From NCBI GenBank assembly GCA_963933115.1, contig CAWVSL010000005.1, forward strand, positions 1-64,000: a DNA stretch of 64,000 bases, in the 5' to 3' direction. This document shows positions 25,351-34,372 of the stretch, piece by piece (the stretch's first letter is position 1; every line of letters starts with the position of its first letter). Source of the DNA: JALJPB01 sp963933115 (GTDB lineage: Bacteria > Pseudomonadota > Gammaproteobacteria > Enterobacterales > Alteromonadaceae). The notes beneath the pieces are model-generated. The model was not told the origin of the DNA and ran no database searches. It worked only from the letters and a program-made list of their open reading frames with translations. The position numbers and the translations under genes are program-made.

Positions 25351-25803
25351 TCAATCGACATAAAATTTTTGCTTAAATTTCATTTTATGACTTTCTTTGC
25401 CATCAGTAATATCTAATTCAAAATAGTAAGTCTCTTCATTACTATAATTTACCTGTGCTAAGTAATAAATGGCTTCTCCTTCTTTTACTTCTTGAAATTC
25501 TAGTGATTTAATTTGGCCTATGTCATTTCGCGCGATGCCTGAAATAGATACAGTTTTTGCAGGCATCTCTTTCTGTGTATTATCAAGTACTGATATATTA
25601 ATTAAGCCATTATAACGACTTCGCTCAATACCATAATTTTTAGCTACTTCTGGAGTTAAAAAGGTTGCACCAATAGCCATGTAATGCACATTCATAGAAC
25701 CTAGTTTTTTCATGTTTTCAGCCATAACAGAGGTTGAAAAAAAACTAAAAAAAGAGATAAGAAATAAAGCATGTAGTGAAATTTTTTTAGTCAGGGTTTT
25801 CAT
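25351..25803 (-). CDS. DUF4426 periplasmic protein
   Basis: A 150-residue exported protein of the DUF4426 family. A signal peptide (LHALFLISFFSFFSTSVMAE) is followed by a compact beta-rich domain containing GSMNVHYMAIGATFLTPE and RSRYNGLINISVLD. The function is unknown; the family recurs between yggT and rdgB in vibrios and relatives. The frame opens at a TTG (25815), but the ATG at 25803 has GGAGAAAGCT before it. A hairpin lies between it and yggT. Confidence 0.85.
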   Translation of the reverse strand: MKTLTKKISLHALFLISFFSFFSTSVMAENMKKLGSMNVHYMAIGATFLTPEVAKNYGIERSRYNGLINISVLDNTQKEMPAKTVSISGIARNDIGQIKSLEFQEVKEGEAIYYLAQVNYSNEETYYFELDITDGKESHKMKFKQKFYVD

Positions 25804-25854
25804 AGCTTTCTCCAAAGAATGGTGATTTATTAAGTATAGACAATCGAGATTAAA

Positions 25855-25884
25855 TTCGACAGTTTTACCATTAAAACTGTCGAA
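25855..25884 (-). terminator. Hairpin between yggT and the DUF4426 gene
   Basis: TTCGACAGTTTT (25855-25866) pairs perfectly with AAAACTGTCGAA (25873-25884) over a 6-nt loop. On the minus strand it comes 15 nt after the yggT stop and is followed by TTTAAT. It is a terminator or partial terminator that would lower expression of the distal genes. Confidence 0.6.
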
Positions 25885-25899
25885 GCAAAAACTGTTTTC

Positions 25900-26448
25900 T
25901 TATAGTTGTGCCCAAAAAGGCAGTAAGTTAGAGAGGAATATATTTATAACATTTAACAATAAAAAAGCGATAAGCACAGATAAATCTAAGCCACCAATGC
26001 TAGGCACTATTCTTTGAATTGGACGTAAAAAAGGTTCGGTTAGTTGATTAAATACCATTTGAGTTGGATTATAACCTTGCACTACCCAGCTCATTAATGC
26101 CATAGCTAACATGATAATAAATATCAAAAAGCCTATTTGCTTAATCAAAATAATCAAACCAATATAAAGAGAGATAACAATCTCTAATTCGCCGCCACTA
26201 AGTAAAGTTATACTGACAAACTTAGCTGTTGCGACAATAAATGCTAACAGCACTGTTGCCAAGTCAATACCACCAAATCCAGGAATAACTTTTCTCAATG
26301 GAATAACTAAGGGGTTACTAGCTTTAACTATAAATTGGCTAAGTGGATTGTAAAAGTCTGCTTTGACGAGTTGCAGCCAAACGCGCATAATCAATATGGT
26401 CAATAATGCATCAAAAGCAAATCTTAATAAATAAATTATGGCTTCCAT
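25900..26448 (-). CDS. yggT: YggT-family membrane protein
   Basis: Inner-membrane protein of 182 aa with two YggT repeats, each with two hydrophobic helices and the sequence PL(V/R)..R(K/I)(V/I)P (SNPLVIPLRKVIPGFGGIDL and TEPFLRPIQRIVPSIGGLDL). The family is linked to osmotic-shock tolerance and to membrane organisation in bacteria and chloroplasts, but the molecular role is not settled. It starts 11 bp after proC, so the two are surely co-transcribed. Confidence 0.9.
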   Translation of the reverse strand: MEAIIYLLRFAFDALLTILIMRVWLQLVKADFYNPLSQFIVKASNPLVIPLRKVIPGFGGIDLATVLLAFIVATAKFVSITLLSGGELEIVISLYIGLIILIKQIGFLIFIIMLAMALMSWVVQGYNPTQMVFNQLTEPFLRPIQRIVPSIGGLDLSVLIAFLLLNVINIFLSNLLPFWAQL

Positions 26449-26459
26449 AAAGTCTCCGG

Positions 26460-27278
26460 TTATGAATTTTGTTTAGCAATTGCTTGAGCACGGTTCAATG
26501 CAGCTTTCATTGCACGACTGACTAATGCGGTCAAACCACCGTCTATAAATGTGGTTAATGCCGCTTGTGTCGTACCACCCTTAGAAGTAACATTGTTACG
26601 CAACTCGCTAATTTCAAGTTCCGGGTTGTAAACAACCATATTTGCAGCTCCTAATGCGGTTTGTTGCACCAGTTGCCTGCTAACAGCTTCAGAGAAGCCG
26701 GCTGCTTTTGCTTGTTGTTGCATTGCTTCCATAAATAAGAAAAAGTAAGCAGGTCCTGAGCCTGAAATACTGGCAATATCATCTATCTGCTCTTCTTTAT
26801 CTAACCATACCGTTTCACCGGCAGCCGCCATTAAATAATCGGCATAATCATGTTGTTCTTGATTAACGGATGGAGAAGCAAACATGCCAGTCATACCCAA
26901 ACCAAGCTGTGACGGTGTATTTGGCATCGTACGAATAATTGCTGTGCTCTCTCCCAAGGCCTTTTCCATTTGAGCGATAGTACATCCCACCGCAACGGAA
27001 AGAAAACACTTTGCTTTAATATCAACTGTTTGACTAATTTCTTGGCAAACGTCATTAATAAAATGAGGTTTTACCCCGAGCACAATAAGGTCGGCAAATC
27101 TGGCGGCGTCTACATTACTAGCTGTTTGTTTAATACCGAGTGAATTGGCTAAGGCAAGACGTTTTTCGGCCGAAGGATTAGAGACAATAATACTTTGTGC
27201 ATCAACACCTTGTTTAATTAACCCGTTGATAATGCTGGCGTTCATATTCCCTGCACCAATAAATGCAACTTTTTTCAT
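26460..27278 (-). CDS. proC: Pyrroline-5-carboxylate reductase
   Basis: Last step of proline synthesis: NAD(P)H-dependent reduction of 1-pyrroline-5-carboxylate. The Rossmann motif VAFIGAGNMNASIINGL opens the protein, IIRTMPNTPSQLGLGMTG is the middle block, and the C-terminal dimer domain carries the signature ISGSGPAYFFLFMEAM and VTSKGGTTQAAL. At 272 aa it is standard. It follows yggS by 118 bp and precedes yggT by 11 bp. Confidence 0.96.
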   Translation of the reverse strand: MKKVAFIGAGNMNASIINGLIKQGVDAQSIIVSNPSAEKRLALANSLGIKQTASNVDAARFADLIVLGVKPHFINDVCQEISQTVDIKAKCFLSVAVGCTIAQMEKALGESTAIIRTMPNTPSQLGLGMTGMFASPSVNQEQHDYADYLMAAAGETVWLDKEEQIDDIASISGSGPAYFFLFMEAMQQQAKAAGFSEAVSRQLVQQTALGAANMVVYNPELEISELRNNVTSKGGTTQAALTTFIDGGLTALVSRAMKAALNRAQAIAKQNS

Positions 27279-27396
27279 AATATACCTTTAACCTATTTAA
27301 ATAATTTGTTGTTGTTTATAACTCTTATTAAAAATTTTACTTCTTAGCTATGTAGAGCTTCAAAAATAATAAACATCTGTTTTTTTTGATTAATTA

Positions 27397-28071
27397 TTAT
27401 TCCCGTTGTCCAAAAATAGCAGAGCCGACTCTAACCATAGTTGAGCCATTTGCAATTGCTGGAACTAAATCATTAGACATGCCCATAGATAAAGTATCGA
27501 TAGTTTGAACTTCTTTTTTCAGTTGGTTGAATAGCTGAAACATTTTAATGTAGCTTGATTTTTTTGAATTTTTTTCTGGGATTGCCATTAGGCCTCTTAA
27601 TGTTAAATTTTCACATTTGTTGATAAAATCAACTAATGCAGGTAATTCATCAATAGTGACACCTGATTTACTCTGTTCACCACTAATATTGACTTGTAAG
27701 CAAACATTCAGCGGGTTATCTTGAGCTGAACTATATTGATTCAGCCGTGCTGCAATTTTAATTCTGTCAACGGAATGAACCCAAGAAAAATGTGTTGCAA
27801 TTAACTTAGCTTTATTTGATTGAATAGGACCAATAAAGTGCCATGTTAGTTTTGAAAGATGGGTTAAAGCATTAATTTTATCTATAGCTTCTTGGACATA
27901 ACTTTCTCCAAATTCATATTGACCAGCTTGATAAGCCTGTTCAATTAGAGTAATGGGTTTTGTTTTACTAACAGCTAATAGGGCTACCTCATCAACAGAG
28001 CGATTGCTTTGTTTGCAGGCTTGAAAAATTTGCTGTTGAATAATGGCTACATTAGTTTTTATGTCTATCAT
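27397..28071 (-). CDS. yggS: Pyridoxal phosphate homeostasis protein (YggS/PLPBP)
   Basis: Single-domain alanine-racemase-fold protein that binds PLP without a known enzymatic reaction and buffers cellular PLP and amino-acid pools. The PLP lysine is K36 in LLAVSKTKPI. Other blocks are FGESYVQEA, WHFIGPIQSNK, GLMAIPE and LSMGMSNDLVPAIANGSTMVRVG. It has 224 aa. It heads the yggS-proC-yggT group and is divergent from pilT, 54 bp apart. Confidence 0.94.
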   Translation of the reverse strand: MIDIKTNVAIIQQQIFQACKQSNRSVDEVALLAVSKTKPITLIEQAYQAGQYEFGESYVQEAIDKINALTHLSKLTWHFIGPIQSNKAKLIATHFSWVHSVDRIKIAARLNQYSSAQDNPLNVCLQVNISGEQSKSGVTIDELPALVDFINKCENLTLRGLMAIPEKNSKKSSYIKMFQLFNQLKKEVQTIDTLSMGMSNDLVPAIANGSTMVRVGSAIFGQRE

Positions 28072-28125
28072 TTAAGTTACTTCAATTCTCAATTTATTTA
28101 ACGATTACTTTGTATAAGAGGTTTT

Positions 28126-29169
28126 ATGAATATTTCCGAACTATTGGCATTTAGCGTAAAAAACAATGCATCAGATTTACATTTATCAACAGGTTCACCG
28201 CCATTAATTCGAGTTGATGGCGATGTTCGTAAACTTAACACACCCGCGTTTAATGCTAAAGATGTTAATGCATTAGTGTACGATATTATGAACGATCGTC
28301 AACGCAAAGAGTATGAAGAAAAATTAGAAATTGATTTTTCATTTGAAGTACCCAATTTAGCTCGTTTTAGGGTCAATGCTTTTAATCAAAATCGTGGGCC
28401 AGCAGCTGTATTTCGTACCATACCCAGTAAAATTTTTTCATTAGATGATTTGGGTTGCCCTGAAATTTTCAAAGCCATTTCTGATACCCCTCGTGGCTTA
28501 GTGCTTGTTACCGGCCCAACAGGTTCAGGAAAATCAACAACATTAGCAGCGATGGTTGATTATATTAATAAATCTAAAAATGATCATATTCTTACAATTG
28601 AAGACCCAATAGAGTTTGTGCACGACAATCATATGTGTTTGATTAATCAGCGGGAAGTTCACCGTGATACGTTAAGTTTTGAAGCGGCTTTGCGCTCAGC
28701 ACTCCGTGAAGACCCCGATGTTATTCTAGTGGGTGAAATGCGTGATTTAGAGACAATTCGCTTAGCAATGACAGCGGCTGAAACAGGTCACTTAGTTTTT
28801 GGCACCTTACATACTAGTTCTGCGCCTAAAACCATTGACCGTATTATTGATGTTTTCCCAGGGGAAGAAAAGTCTATGGTACGCTCAATGTTATCTGAAT
28901 CTTTGCGGGCAGTGATTTCTCAAACCTTAATTAAAAAAACCGGTGGCGGCCGAGTCGCCGCTCATGAAATCATGATTGGTGTTCCTGCCATACGTAACCT
29001 TATCCGTGAAGATAAAATTGCACAAATGTATTCTACCATTCAGACCGGGATGCAACACGGCATGCAGACGATGGATCAATGTTTACAAAATTTGGTAAAT
29101 CGCGGCATAATTTCCAAACAAGCGGCAATGGAAAAAGCGGTAGATAAAAATCAATTTGTAGGCCTTTAG
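28126..29169 (+). CDS. pilT: Type IV pilus retraction ATPase PilT
   Basis: Hexameric cytoplasmic ATPase that powers pilus retraction in twitching. Walker A GPTGSGKST is at 130-138; the Asp box LTIEDPIEFVHDN, Walker B DVILVGEMRD and the His box GHLVFGTLHTSSA follow in order. The C-terminal AIRNLIREDKIAQM is the retraction-specific motif of PilT. It has 347 aa. AAGAGG precedes the ATG. pilU starts 12 bp past its stop, and yggS is divergent, the classical arrangement in gammaproteobacteria. Confidence 0.97.
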   Translation: MNISELLAFSVKNNASDLHLSTGSPPLIRVDGDVRKLNTPAFNAKDVNALVYDIMNDRQRKEYEEKLEIDFSFEVPNLARFRVNAFNQNRGPAAVFRTIPSKIFSLDDLGCPEIFKAISDTPRGLVLVTGPTGSGKSTTLAAMVDYINKSKNDHILTIEDPIEFVHDNHMCLINQREVHRDTLSFEAALRSALREDPDVILVGEMRDLETIRLAMTAAETGHLVFGTLHTSSAPKTIDRIIDVFPGEEKSMVRSMLSESLRAVISQTLIKKTGGGRVAAHEIMIGVPAIRNLIREDKIAQMYSTIQTGMQHGMQTMDQCLQNLVNRGIISKQAAMEKAVDKNQFVGL

Positions 29170-29181
29170 TTGGAGCAGTTA

Positions 29182-30315
29182 ATGGAATTTAATGAGCTAT
29201 TAAAAACAATGGTTAAAGCTGATGCTTCAGATATGTTTGTTACAGCAAAATTACCTGTTAGTGCCAAAATCAATGGTGAATTACGACCGATTGATGCTCA
29301 AGTATTAACACCTGAACAGTCGCTAGCACTCGTCCATTTTTCTATGAATAATAAGCAGAGACGGCAGTTTGATGAAGAAAAAGAGTGTAATTATGCGATT
29401 TTTATTGATGGTATTGGTCGCTTTCGGGTTTCAGCGTTTTGGCAACGTGATATGGCAGGGATGGTGTTGAGGCGAATTGTTACTGATATTCCAGACGTAG
29501 ATAAATTAGGTTTACCACCAGTTTTGAAAGATATTATTATGTCAAAACGCGGTTTAGTCCTTTTTGTTGGCGGCACAGGGACGGGTAAATCAACCTCAAT
29601 GGCTTCATTAATTAATCATCGTAACCATAACTCACATGGTCATATTTTAACTATTGAAGACCCTATTGAATTTGTTCATGAGCATGGTAAATCTATGATC
29701 ACTCAACGAGAAGTTGGTCTCGATACAGAATCTTTTGACGCGGCCCTCAAAAGCTCATTGCGACAAGCACCTGACGTTATTCTTATTGGTGAAATTCGTA
29801 GCCAAGAAACTATGGAGCATGCATTGTCATTTGCTGAAACAGGGCACTTATGTATTGCTACATTACATGCTAACAATGCCAACCAAGCCATTGATCGTAT
29901 AATGCATCTAGTACCAGCTGAACAGCATGGTAAATTATTATTTGATTTAGCCTTGAACTTACGTGGTATCGTTGCTCAACAATTAATTCCAACAAAAGAT
30001 GGAAAAAGTCGTGTTGCCGCTATTGAAGTGTTACTGAACTCACCTTATATCGCTGAACTTATTAAAAAAGGTGAAATAGGTGGAATCAAAGAGGTGATGC
30101 AGAAATCAACAGAACTAGGGATGCAAACCTTTGATCAGGCACTATTTAAATTGTACGAACAAGGTTTGATTCTTTATGCCGATGCGCTTCATCATGCTGA
30201 TTCAGCCAATGACTTACGTTTAATGATCAAACTCCATTCAAATGATCATAGTGATCTTGATGCTCTAAGTGGAATGACTATTGAAGGGTTAGAACCTGAT
30301 GATAATGGCATGTAG
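29182..30315 (+). CDS. pilU: PilT-like ATPase PilU
   Basis: Second retraction ATPase, which acts together with PilT to add force. Walker A GGTGTGKST, Asp box LTIEDPIEFVHEH, Walker B DVILIGEIRS and His box GHLCIATLHANNA are intact. The frame opens at a TTG (29170), but the ATG at 29182 is preceded by GGAG, giving 377 aa. The extended C-terminus (about 20-30 residues past PilT) is normal for PilU. It is the last gene of a pilTU pair; the AEC transporter gene converges on it. Confidence 0.95.
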   Translation: MEFNELLKTMVKADASDMFVTAKLPVSAKINGELRPIDAQVLTPEQSLALVHFSMNNKQRRQFDEEKECNYAIFIDGIGRFRVSAFWQRDMAGMVLRRIVTDIPDVDKLGLPPVLKDIIMSKRGLVLFVGGTGTGKSTSMASLINHRNHNSHGHILTIEDPIEFVHEHGKSMITQREVGLDTESFDAALKSSLRQAPDVILIGEIRSQETMEHALSFAETGHLCIATLHANNANQAIDRIMHLVPAEQHGKLLFDLALNLRGIVAQQLIPTKDGKSRVAAIEVLLNSPYIAELIKKGEIGGIKEVMQKSTELGMQTFDQALFKLYEQGLILYADALHHADSANDLRLMIKLHSNDHSDLDALSGMTIEGLEPDDNGM

Positions 30316-30352
30316 AGCTTTCACATTATTTTAATTTTTACAAATAATAACA

Positions 30353-31303
30353 TTAGCTTAAAAACCAAAGCCAAAACGGTAGCGTAAAAATACAAGCTAA
30401 AGTTGTCACCACAACAGTTCCTGCAACTGTTTCTTGGTGATAACCTTGGCCTTTTGCGATTAAGTAAGCGTTAACTCCTGTAGGAGAGGCACTCAATATC
30501 ACCAGTACAGTTATTACTAAAGGCTCAAGAGCAAAGACATAACGAGAGCAGATAAAGACCAAGCTTGGCAACAACATTAACTTCAAGACAGTGGCAAACG
30601 TAATAAACTTTATTTCGCTTTTGACCTGATAAAAGGTCATTGAGGCACCAAGAATAAATAGTGCAAGTGGAATTGCCGGTTTGCCGATAAGCAGTAAGCT
30701 GTCACTTACCACTGGGGGCAGCTCTATAATTAATAAATTAAACACTAAACCAGATAAAATACTCAAGATAACGGGGTTATTAAAGGTTTGTTTGAGAAAG
30801 CTTTGAAAACCAAATCCTAGCCAATTAGATCCGCTTTGTTTAGAAGTAAGAGCACTGGTTACAGTAAATAACATAACGCTATGAAAAGTAACAATCATAA
30901 ACACTATGGCAACGACTTGTTCGCCGAATGCCGTTAATAAAATAGGTAACCCAACAATAATAGTATTTGAATAACTCGCACTTAGGGCGAAAACCGCAGA
31001 GGCTGAAGATTGTTTTTTCAATTGAGTGTGAAAAAAATAATTTGCCAACCACGCAATGAAATAGCAGAGTAATACTGGCAGATAAAACGCTGCGTATAAT
31101 GAGGGACTTAGGTACTGTGATAAGTTGGCATTGGCCATTTGGTAAAATAAAAATGCAGGGATGGATATATAAAAGGTAAATTTGGTGAGTGCATCGAGTT
31201 GGGTGCGTTTAAACCATTTGCTTTTAGTACAAATAAAACCCAACAAAGCAACTAAGATTAGAGGGCCCATAATAACTAAAGTTTGTTGAACCGGTATATT
31301 CAT
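30353..31303 (-). CDS. AEC-family (auxin efflux carrier-like) permease
   Basis: An inner-membrane protein of 316 aa with about ten hydrophobic segments in two halves, typical of the AEC family (LILVALLGFICTKSKWFKRTQ; FALSASYSNTIIVGLPILL; LSASPTGVNAYLIAKGQGY). The family moves organic acids, including malonate and malate; the substrate here is unknown. It lies 16 bp after ruvX, at the end of the rsmE-gshB-yqgE-ruvX run, and may share its transcript. Confidence 0.85.
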   Translation of the reverse strand: MNIPVQQTLVIMGPLILVALLGFICTKSKWFKRTQLDALTKFTFYISIPAFLFYQMANANLSQYLSPSLYAAFYLPVLLCYFIAWLANYFFHTQLKKQSSASAVFALSASYSNTIIVGLPILLTAFGEQVVAIVFMIVTFHSVMLFTVTSALTSKQSGSNWLGFGFQSFLKQTFNNPVILSILSGLVFNLLIIELPPVVSDSLLLIGKPAIPLALFILGASMTFYQVKSEIKFITFATVLKLMLLPSLVFICSRYVFALEPLVITVLVILSASPTGVNAYLIAKGQGYHQETVAGTVVVTTLACIFTLPFWLWFLS

Positions 31304-31319
31304 CAGTATTTATAATATT

Positions 31320-31754
31320 CTAGCGATAATTTGCTTCGAAAAAGCTCTCAATAATTAACGCTGCTGATTCAGCATCGATATTATCTTTTTTTAAATTACG
31401 GTAACCACCTCGAGCAAAAAGCCTTTCTTTAGCATCCGCAGTAGTTAAACGTTCATCTTGAAATTCCACTGTTAGCCCATAACGTCCTGATACACGGCTA
31501 CCAAATTTTTTGGCATCAAGAGTCAGTTGTTGCTCACTACCGTCCATATTAAGCGGTAAGCCAACAACAATAATATCAGGTTGCCACTCTTTTATATAAG
31601 CTCCGAGAGCGTCCCAGTTAGGTATACCTTCTTTTGCTTTGATCGACCCTAAAGGTGAAGCGCTACCCGTGATTTCTTGACCTACGGCAACACCAATATA
31701 TTTTTTCCCAAAATCAAACCCAATAACGGTACGTTGACCAATAATTTGTGACAA
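31320..31754 (-). CDS. ruvX: YqgF/RuvX, putative pre-16S rRNA nuclease
   Basis: RNase H-like fold protein of 144 aa, thought to process the 5' end of 16S rRNA. Motifs: IGFDFGKKYIGVAVG at the start (first catalytic Asp), IIVVGLPLNMDGSEQ, and FQDERLTTADAKERL. The start is TTG at 31754, supported by AGGA 6 nt upstream and the absence of an ATG before the conserved GFDFG block. It follows yqgE by 49 bp. Confidence 0.92.
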   Translation of the reverse strand: MSQIIGQRTVIGFDFGKKYIGVAVGQEITGSASPLGSIKAKEGIPNWDALGAYIKEWQPDIIVVGLPLNMDGSEQQLTLDAKKFGSRVSGRYGLTVEFQDERLTTADAKERLFARGGYRNLKKDNIDAESAALIIESFFEANYR

Positions 31755-31803
31755 AGCAATTCCTACCTAATGTTTATTAAAAAGCTATAACTCTCAGTTA
31801 CTG

Positions 31804-32385
31804 TTACGAATGCCCAACATCTGATGATAAATGAGCAATATCAATACCGAGTTTCTCCGTTGCTTTCTTCCATCGTTGCTCTATCGGAGTATTAAAGAGA
31901 ATATCAGCATCCGCTGGTGTGGTTAACCAAGAGTTTGCTTTTAATTCTTCTTCAAGTTGACCGGGCCCCCAGCCAGCATAACCTAGGGTTACCATGTAGT
32001 TATCAGGCGCTTCTTTAGTACCTAATGAAAGGAGAATATCTTTTGAGGTGGTGATCATAATATCGTCACTTAGTGACAATGAACTACTCCAGCAACTTTG
32101 TGGAGTATGTAATACAAAGCCTCTTTCACTCGCTACTGGGCCTCCTGAGAGTACCATTTGCTTTAATCTTTCAGTATATATATTTTTGACATTTATGCTT
32201 TTACTGTCTTTTTCTTCTTCAAGTTGCGCTAGTAACTCACTGAGGCTGATGTTAACAGGTAAATTAATAATTAATCCCATAGCCCCTTCATCATTGTGTT
32301 CACAAATATAAGTCACTGTTTTGTTAAAATAGGGGTCACCTAAGGTTGGCATAGCAATAAGTAATTGGTTTTCTAAACTATCCAT
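31804..32385 (-). CDS. yqgE: YqgE/AlgH-family protein
   Basis: Protein of the UPF0301 (DUF179) family, 193 aa, cytoplasmic, with unknown biochemistry; AlgH was first linked to alginate regulation in Pseudomonas. Typical blocks are NQLLIAMPTLGDPYFNKTVTY-like at the N-terminus, GAMGLIINLPVNISL, VLSGGPVASERGFVLH and TLGYAGWGPGQLEEEL. It sits between gshB and ruvX, as in most gammaproteobacteria. Confidence 0.92.
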   Translation of the reverse strand: MDSLENQLLIAMPTLGDPYFNKTVTYICEHNDEGAMGLIINLPVNISLSELLAQLEEEKDSKSINVKNIYTERLKQMVLSGGPVASERGFVLHTPQSCWSSSLSLSDDIMITTSKDILLSLGTKEAPDNYMVTLGYAGWGPGQLEEELKANSWLTTPADADILFNTPIEQRWKKATEKLGIDIAHLSSDVGHS

Positions 32386-32450
32386 ATTGATTCCTTTACG
32401 TTAGCTGAGTTAACTTGGGCAACCTTAATAAGCACAAAGTCACTTAACAA

Positions 32451-33407
32451 TTATCGAATATTTGCTTCAATTGCATCCATTAATTTTCCACTGATATTAA
32501 TTGGATAAGCGGCTTCTATTTCACGAATACATGTTGGACTAGTCACATTTATTTCAGTGACTTTATTACCAATAACATCTAAACCAACAAAAAATAAACC
32601 ACGTTTTTTAAGCTCTGGGGCAATTTTTTCAGCAATCAATTTATCACTAACACTTAGTGGCCGAGCTTCTCCTCGACCACCAGCCGCTAAATTACCACGA
32701 GTTTCACCTTGGGCTGGAATACGGGCTAAACAGTAGGGCATAGGTTCGCCATTAACAATAAGAATACGCTTATCACCATCAACAATTTCTGGCATATATT
32801 CCTGTACCATAGCATATTGGCTACCATGTTCAGTTAAGGTCTCGATGATCACGCCAACATTAGCATCATCTGGCCCCATTCTGAAAATTGAAGCGCCACC
32901 CATACCATCAAGTGGTTTAATAATGACATCTCGTTCTTTTGCGTGAAAGTCTCTAATTCGCTTGCTGTTTCTAGTCACTAATGTTTTAGGCGTTAAATCA
33001 GCAAACCAAGCGGTAAATAATTTTTCATTACAGTCTCTTAGGCTTTGTGGTTTATTTACGATTAACGTGCCCTCAACTTCTGCGCGTTCAAGCATATAGG
33101 TTGCGTAGATAAACTCTGTATCAAACGGAGGATCTTTACGCATTAATACCACATCTAATTCACTAACATTAATTTCTTGGGCGTCGCCCAGTTCGTACCA
33201 GTGTTGAGTATCATCAAATACTTTTAATTTGTGTGTTGTTGCGCGGCAAACTCCTTGTTCAAGGTATAAATCACCCATTTCCATATAATAAAGTTCATAG
33301 CCACGTTTCTGGGCTTCAAATAACATCGCCATTGACGAATCTTTTTTAACATTAACGTCTTTAATGGGATCCATTACTATGCCAAGCTTTATCGTTTTAG
33401 CTGTCAT
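32451..33407 (-). CDS. gshB: Glutathione synthetase
   Basis: ATP-grasp enzyme joining glycine to gamma-glutamylcysteine, the second step of glutathione synthesis. Family blocks: LGIVMDPIKDVNVKKDSS, VLMRKDPPFDTEFIYATY, IIKPLDGMGGASIFRM, GGRGEARPLS and ITEINVTSPTCIREIE-like (KVTEINVTSPTCIREIEA). At 318 aa it is near E. coli GshB. It lies 54 bp after rsmE and 65 bp before yqgE. Confidence 0.96.
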   Translation of the reverse strand: MTAKTIKLGIVMDPIKDVNVKKDSSMAMLFEAQKRGYELYYMEMGDLYLEQGVCRATTHKLKVFDDTQHWYELGDAQEINVSELDVVLMRKDPPFDTEFIYATYMLERAEVEGTLIVNKPQSLRDCNEKLFTAWFADLTPKTLVTRNSKRIRDFHAKERDVIIKPLDGMGGASIFRMGPDDANVGVIIETLTEHGSQYAMVQEYMPEIVDGDKRILIVNGEPMPYCLARIPAQGETRGNLAAGGRGEARPLSVSDKLIAEKIAPELKKRGLFFVGLDVIGNKVTEINVTSPTCIREIEAAYPINISGKLMDAIEANIR

Positions 33408-33461
33408 TTTTCATCCTGTCATTTAAATTTTCACGTGTTGTTATTTGGAAAGTAATGAAGA

Positions 33462-34223
33462 TTAAGTCAAATCACCAAATCTGCATTGCAATGCTGTAAT
33501 TGCTGTTAATGCTGCTGTTTCTGTGCGTAATACTCTTGGACCTAACAATACATCAATACAACCTGCATTGTTGGCCTGTTTAATCTCTTCGTTAGATAAA
33601 CCACCTTCAGGACCAATTAATAAACGAACCTTTATTTGTTGTTCATTATTATCTGTGGCAGGAAAATTCATAATTGAGTGTTCAGCTTTAGGATGTAGAT
33701 TGATTTTTAATGCCTTGGTTGGCTGTGCTAACCAATCTTGCAAACTAGTCGGTGAGTTAACAATAGGGACGGTACATCGCCCACTTTGTTCACAAGCACT
33801 AATGACTATTTTTTGCCATTGTTCATGTTTTTTTATTAATCGGTCATTGCTAAGCTTAACCCCGCAACGTTCGGTGAAAATAGGCGTGATAGTATTCACA
33901 CCTAATTCAACTGATTTTTGTAAGGTAAAGTCCATGCGATCGCCACGGGATATACCTTGTGCGAGATGAATATTGAGTGGCGACTCAATATTTTTTATTT
34001 GATAATGGTTAATTAAAATATCAGCACTTTTTTTATTTACATTAACCAATCTGCCTTGAAATTCACCATAGCTGCCATCGATTACTAAGCCATTAAATAC
34101 AGTAATTGTATCACCTTCTTTAAGACGCAGAACTCTGACCGTATGTCCGAAGACGTCTTCATTTAAAGCATAAGTTTGCCCAATTAAAAAATTTGTATGC
34201 TGATAAACTCTAGGGTTGGACAT
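33462..34223 (-). CDS. rsmE: 16S rRNA m3U1498 methyltransferase RsmE
   Basis: SPOUT-family methyltransferase with a C-terminal trefoil knot. An N-terminal PUA-like part (HTVRVLRLKEGDTITVFNG) precedes the catalytic part, which has ERCGVKLSNDRL, SACEQSGRCTVPIV, LLIGPEGGLSNEEI and LLGPRVLRTETAALTAITAL; the GPEGG and LGPRVLRTETA blocks form the SAM knot. It has 253 aa and heads the rsmE-gshB-yqgE-ruvX run. Confidence 0.95.
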   Translation of the reverse strand: MSNPRVYQHTNFLIGQTYALNEDVFGHTVRVLRLKEGDTITVFNGLVIDGSYGEFQGRLVNVNKKSADILINHYQIKNIESPLNIHLAQGISRGDRMDFTLQKSVELGVNTITPIFTERCGVKLSNDRLIKKHEQWQKIVISACEQSGRCTVPIVNSPTSLQDWLAQPTKALKINLHPKAEHSIMNFPATDNNEQQIKVRLLIGPEGGLSNEEIKQANNAGCIDVLLGPRVLRTETAALTAITALQCRFGDLT

Positions 34224-34318
34224 TAACTTACCTGACGATGATTTTATATTTATAGGTTATGAGTACAAGATAAGGGCTGATGTCTGGGTTTTCAATGTAA
34301 AGGCGCTTTTATTTCAGT

Positions 34319-34346
34319 GAAAAAAAAACCTCCAACAGGAGGCTTT
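34319..34346 (-). terminator. metK terminator
   Basis: CCTCC (34329-34333), loop AACA, GGAGG (34338-34342). On the minus strand the hairpin is followed by a long T run (the A tract at 34320-34328). It lies about 27 bp past the metK stop. Confidence 0.75.
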
Positions 34347-34372
34347 CAAAGTGATTTTAGTTACTAAAATCC

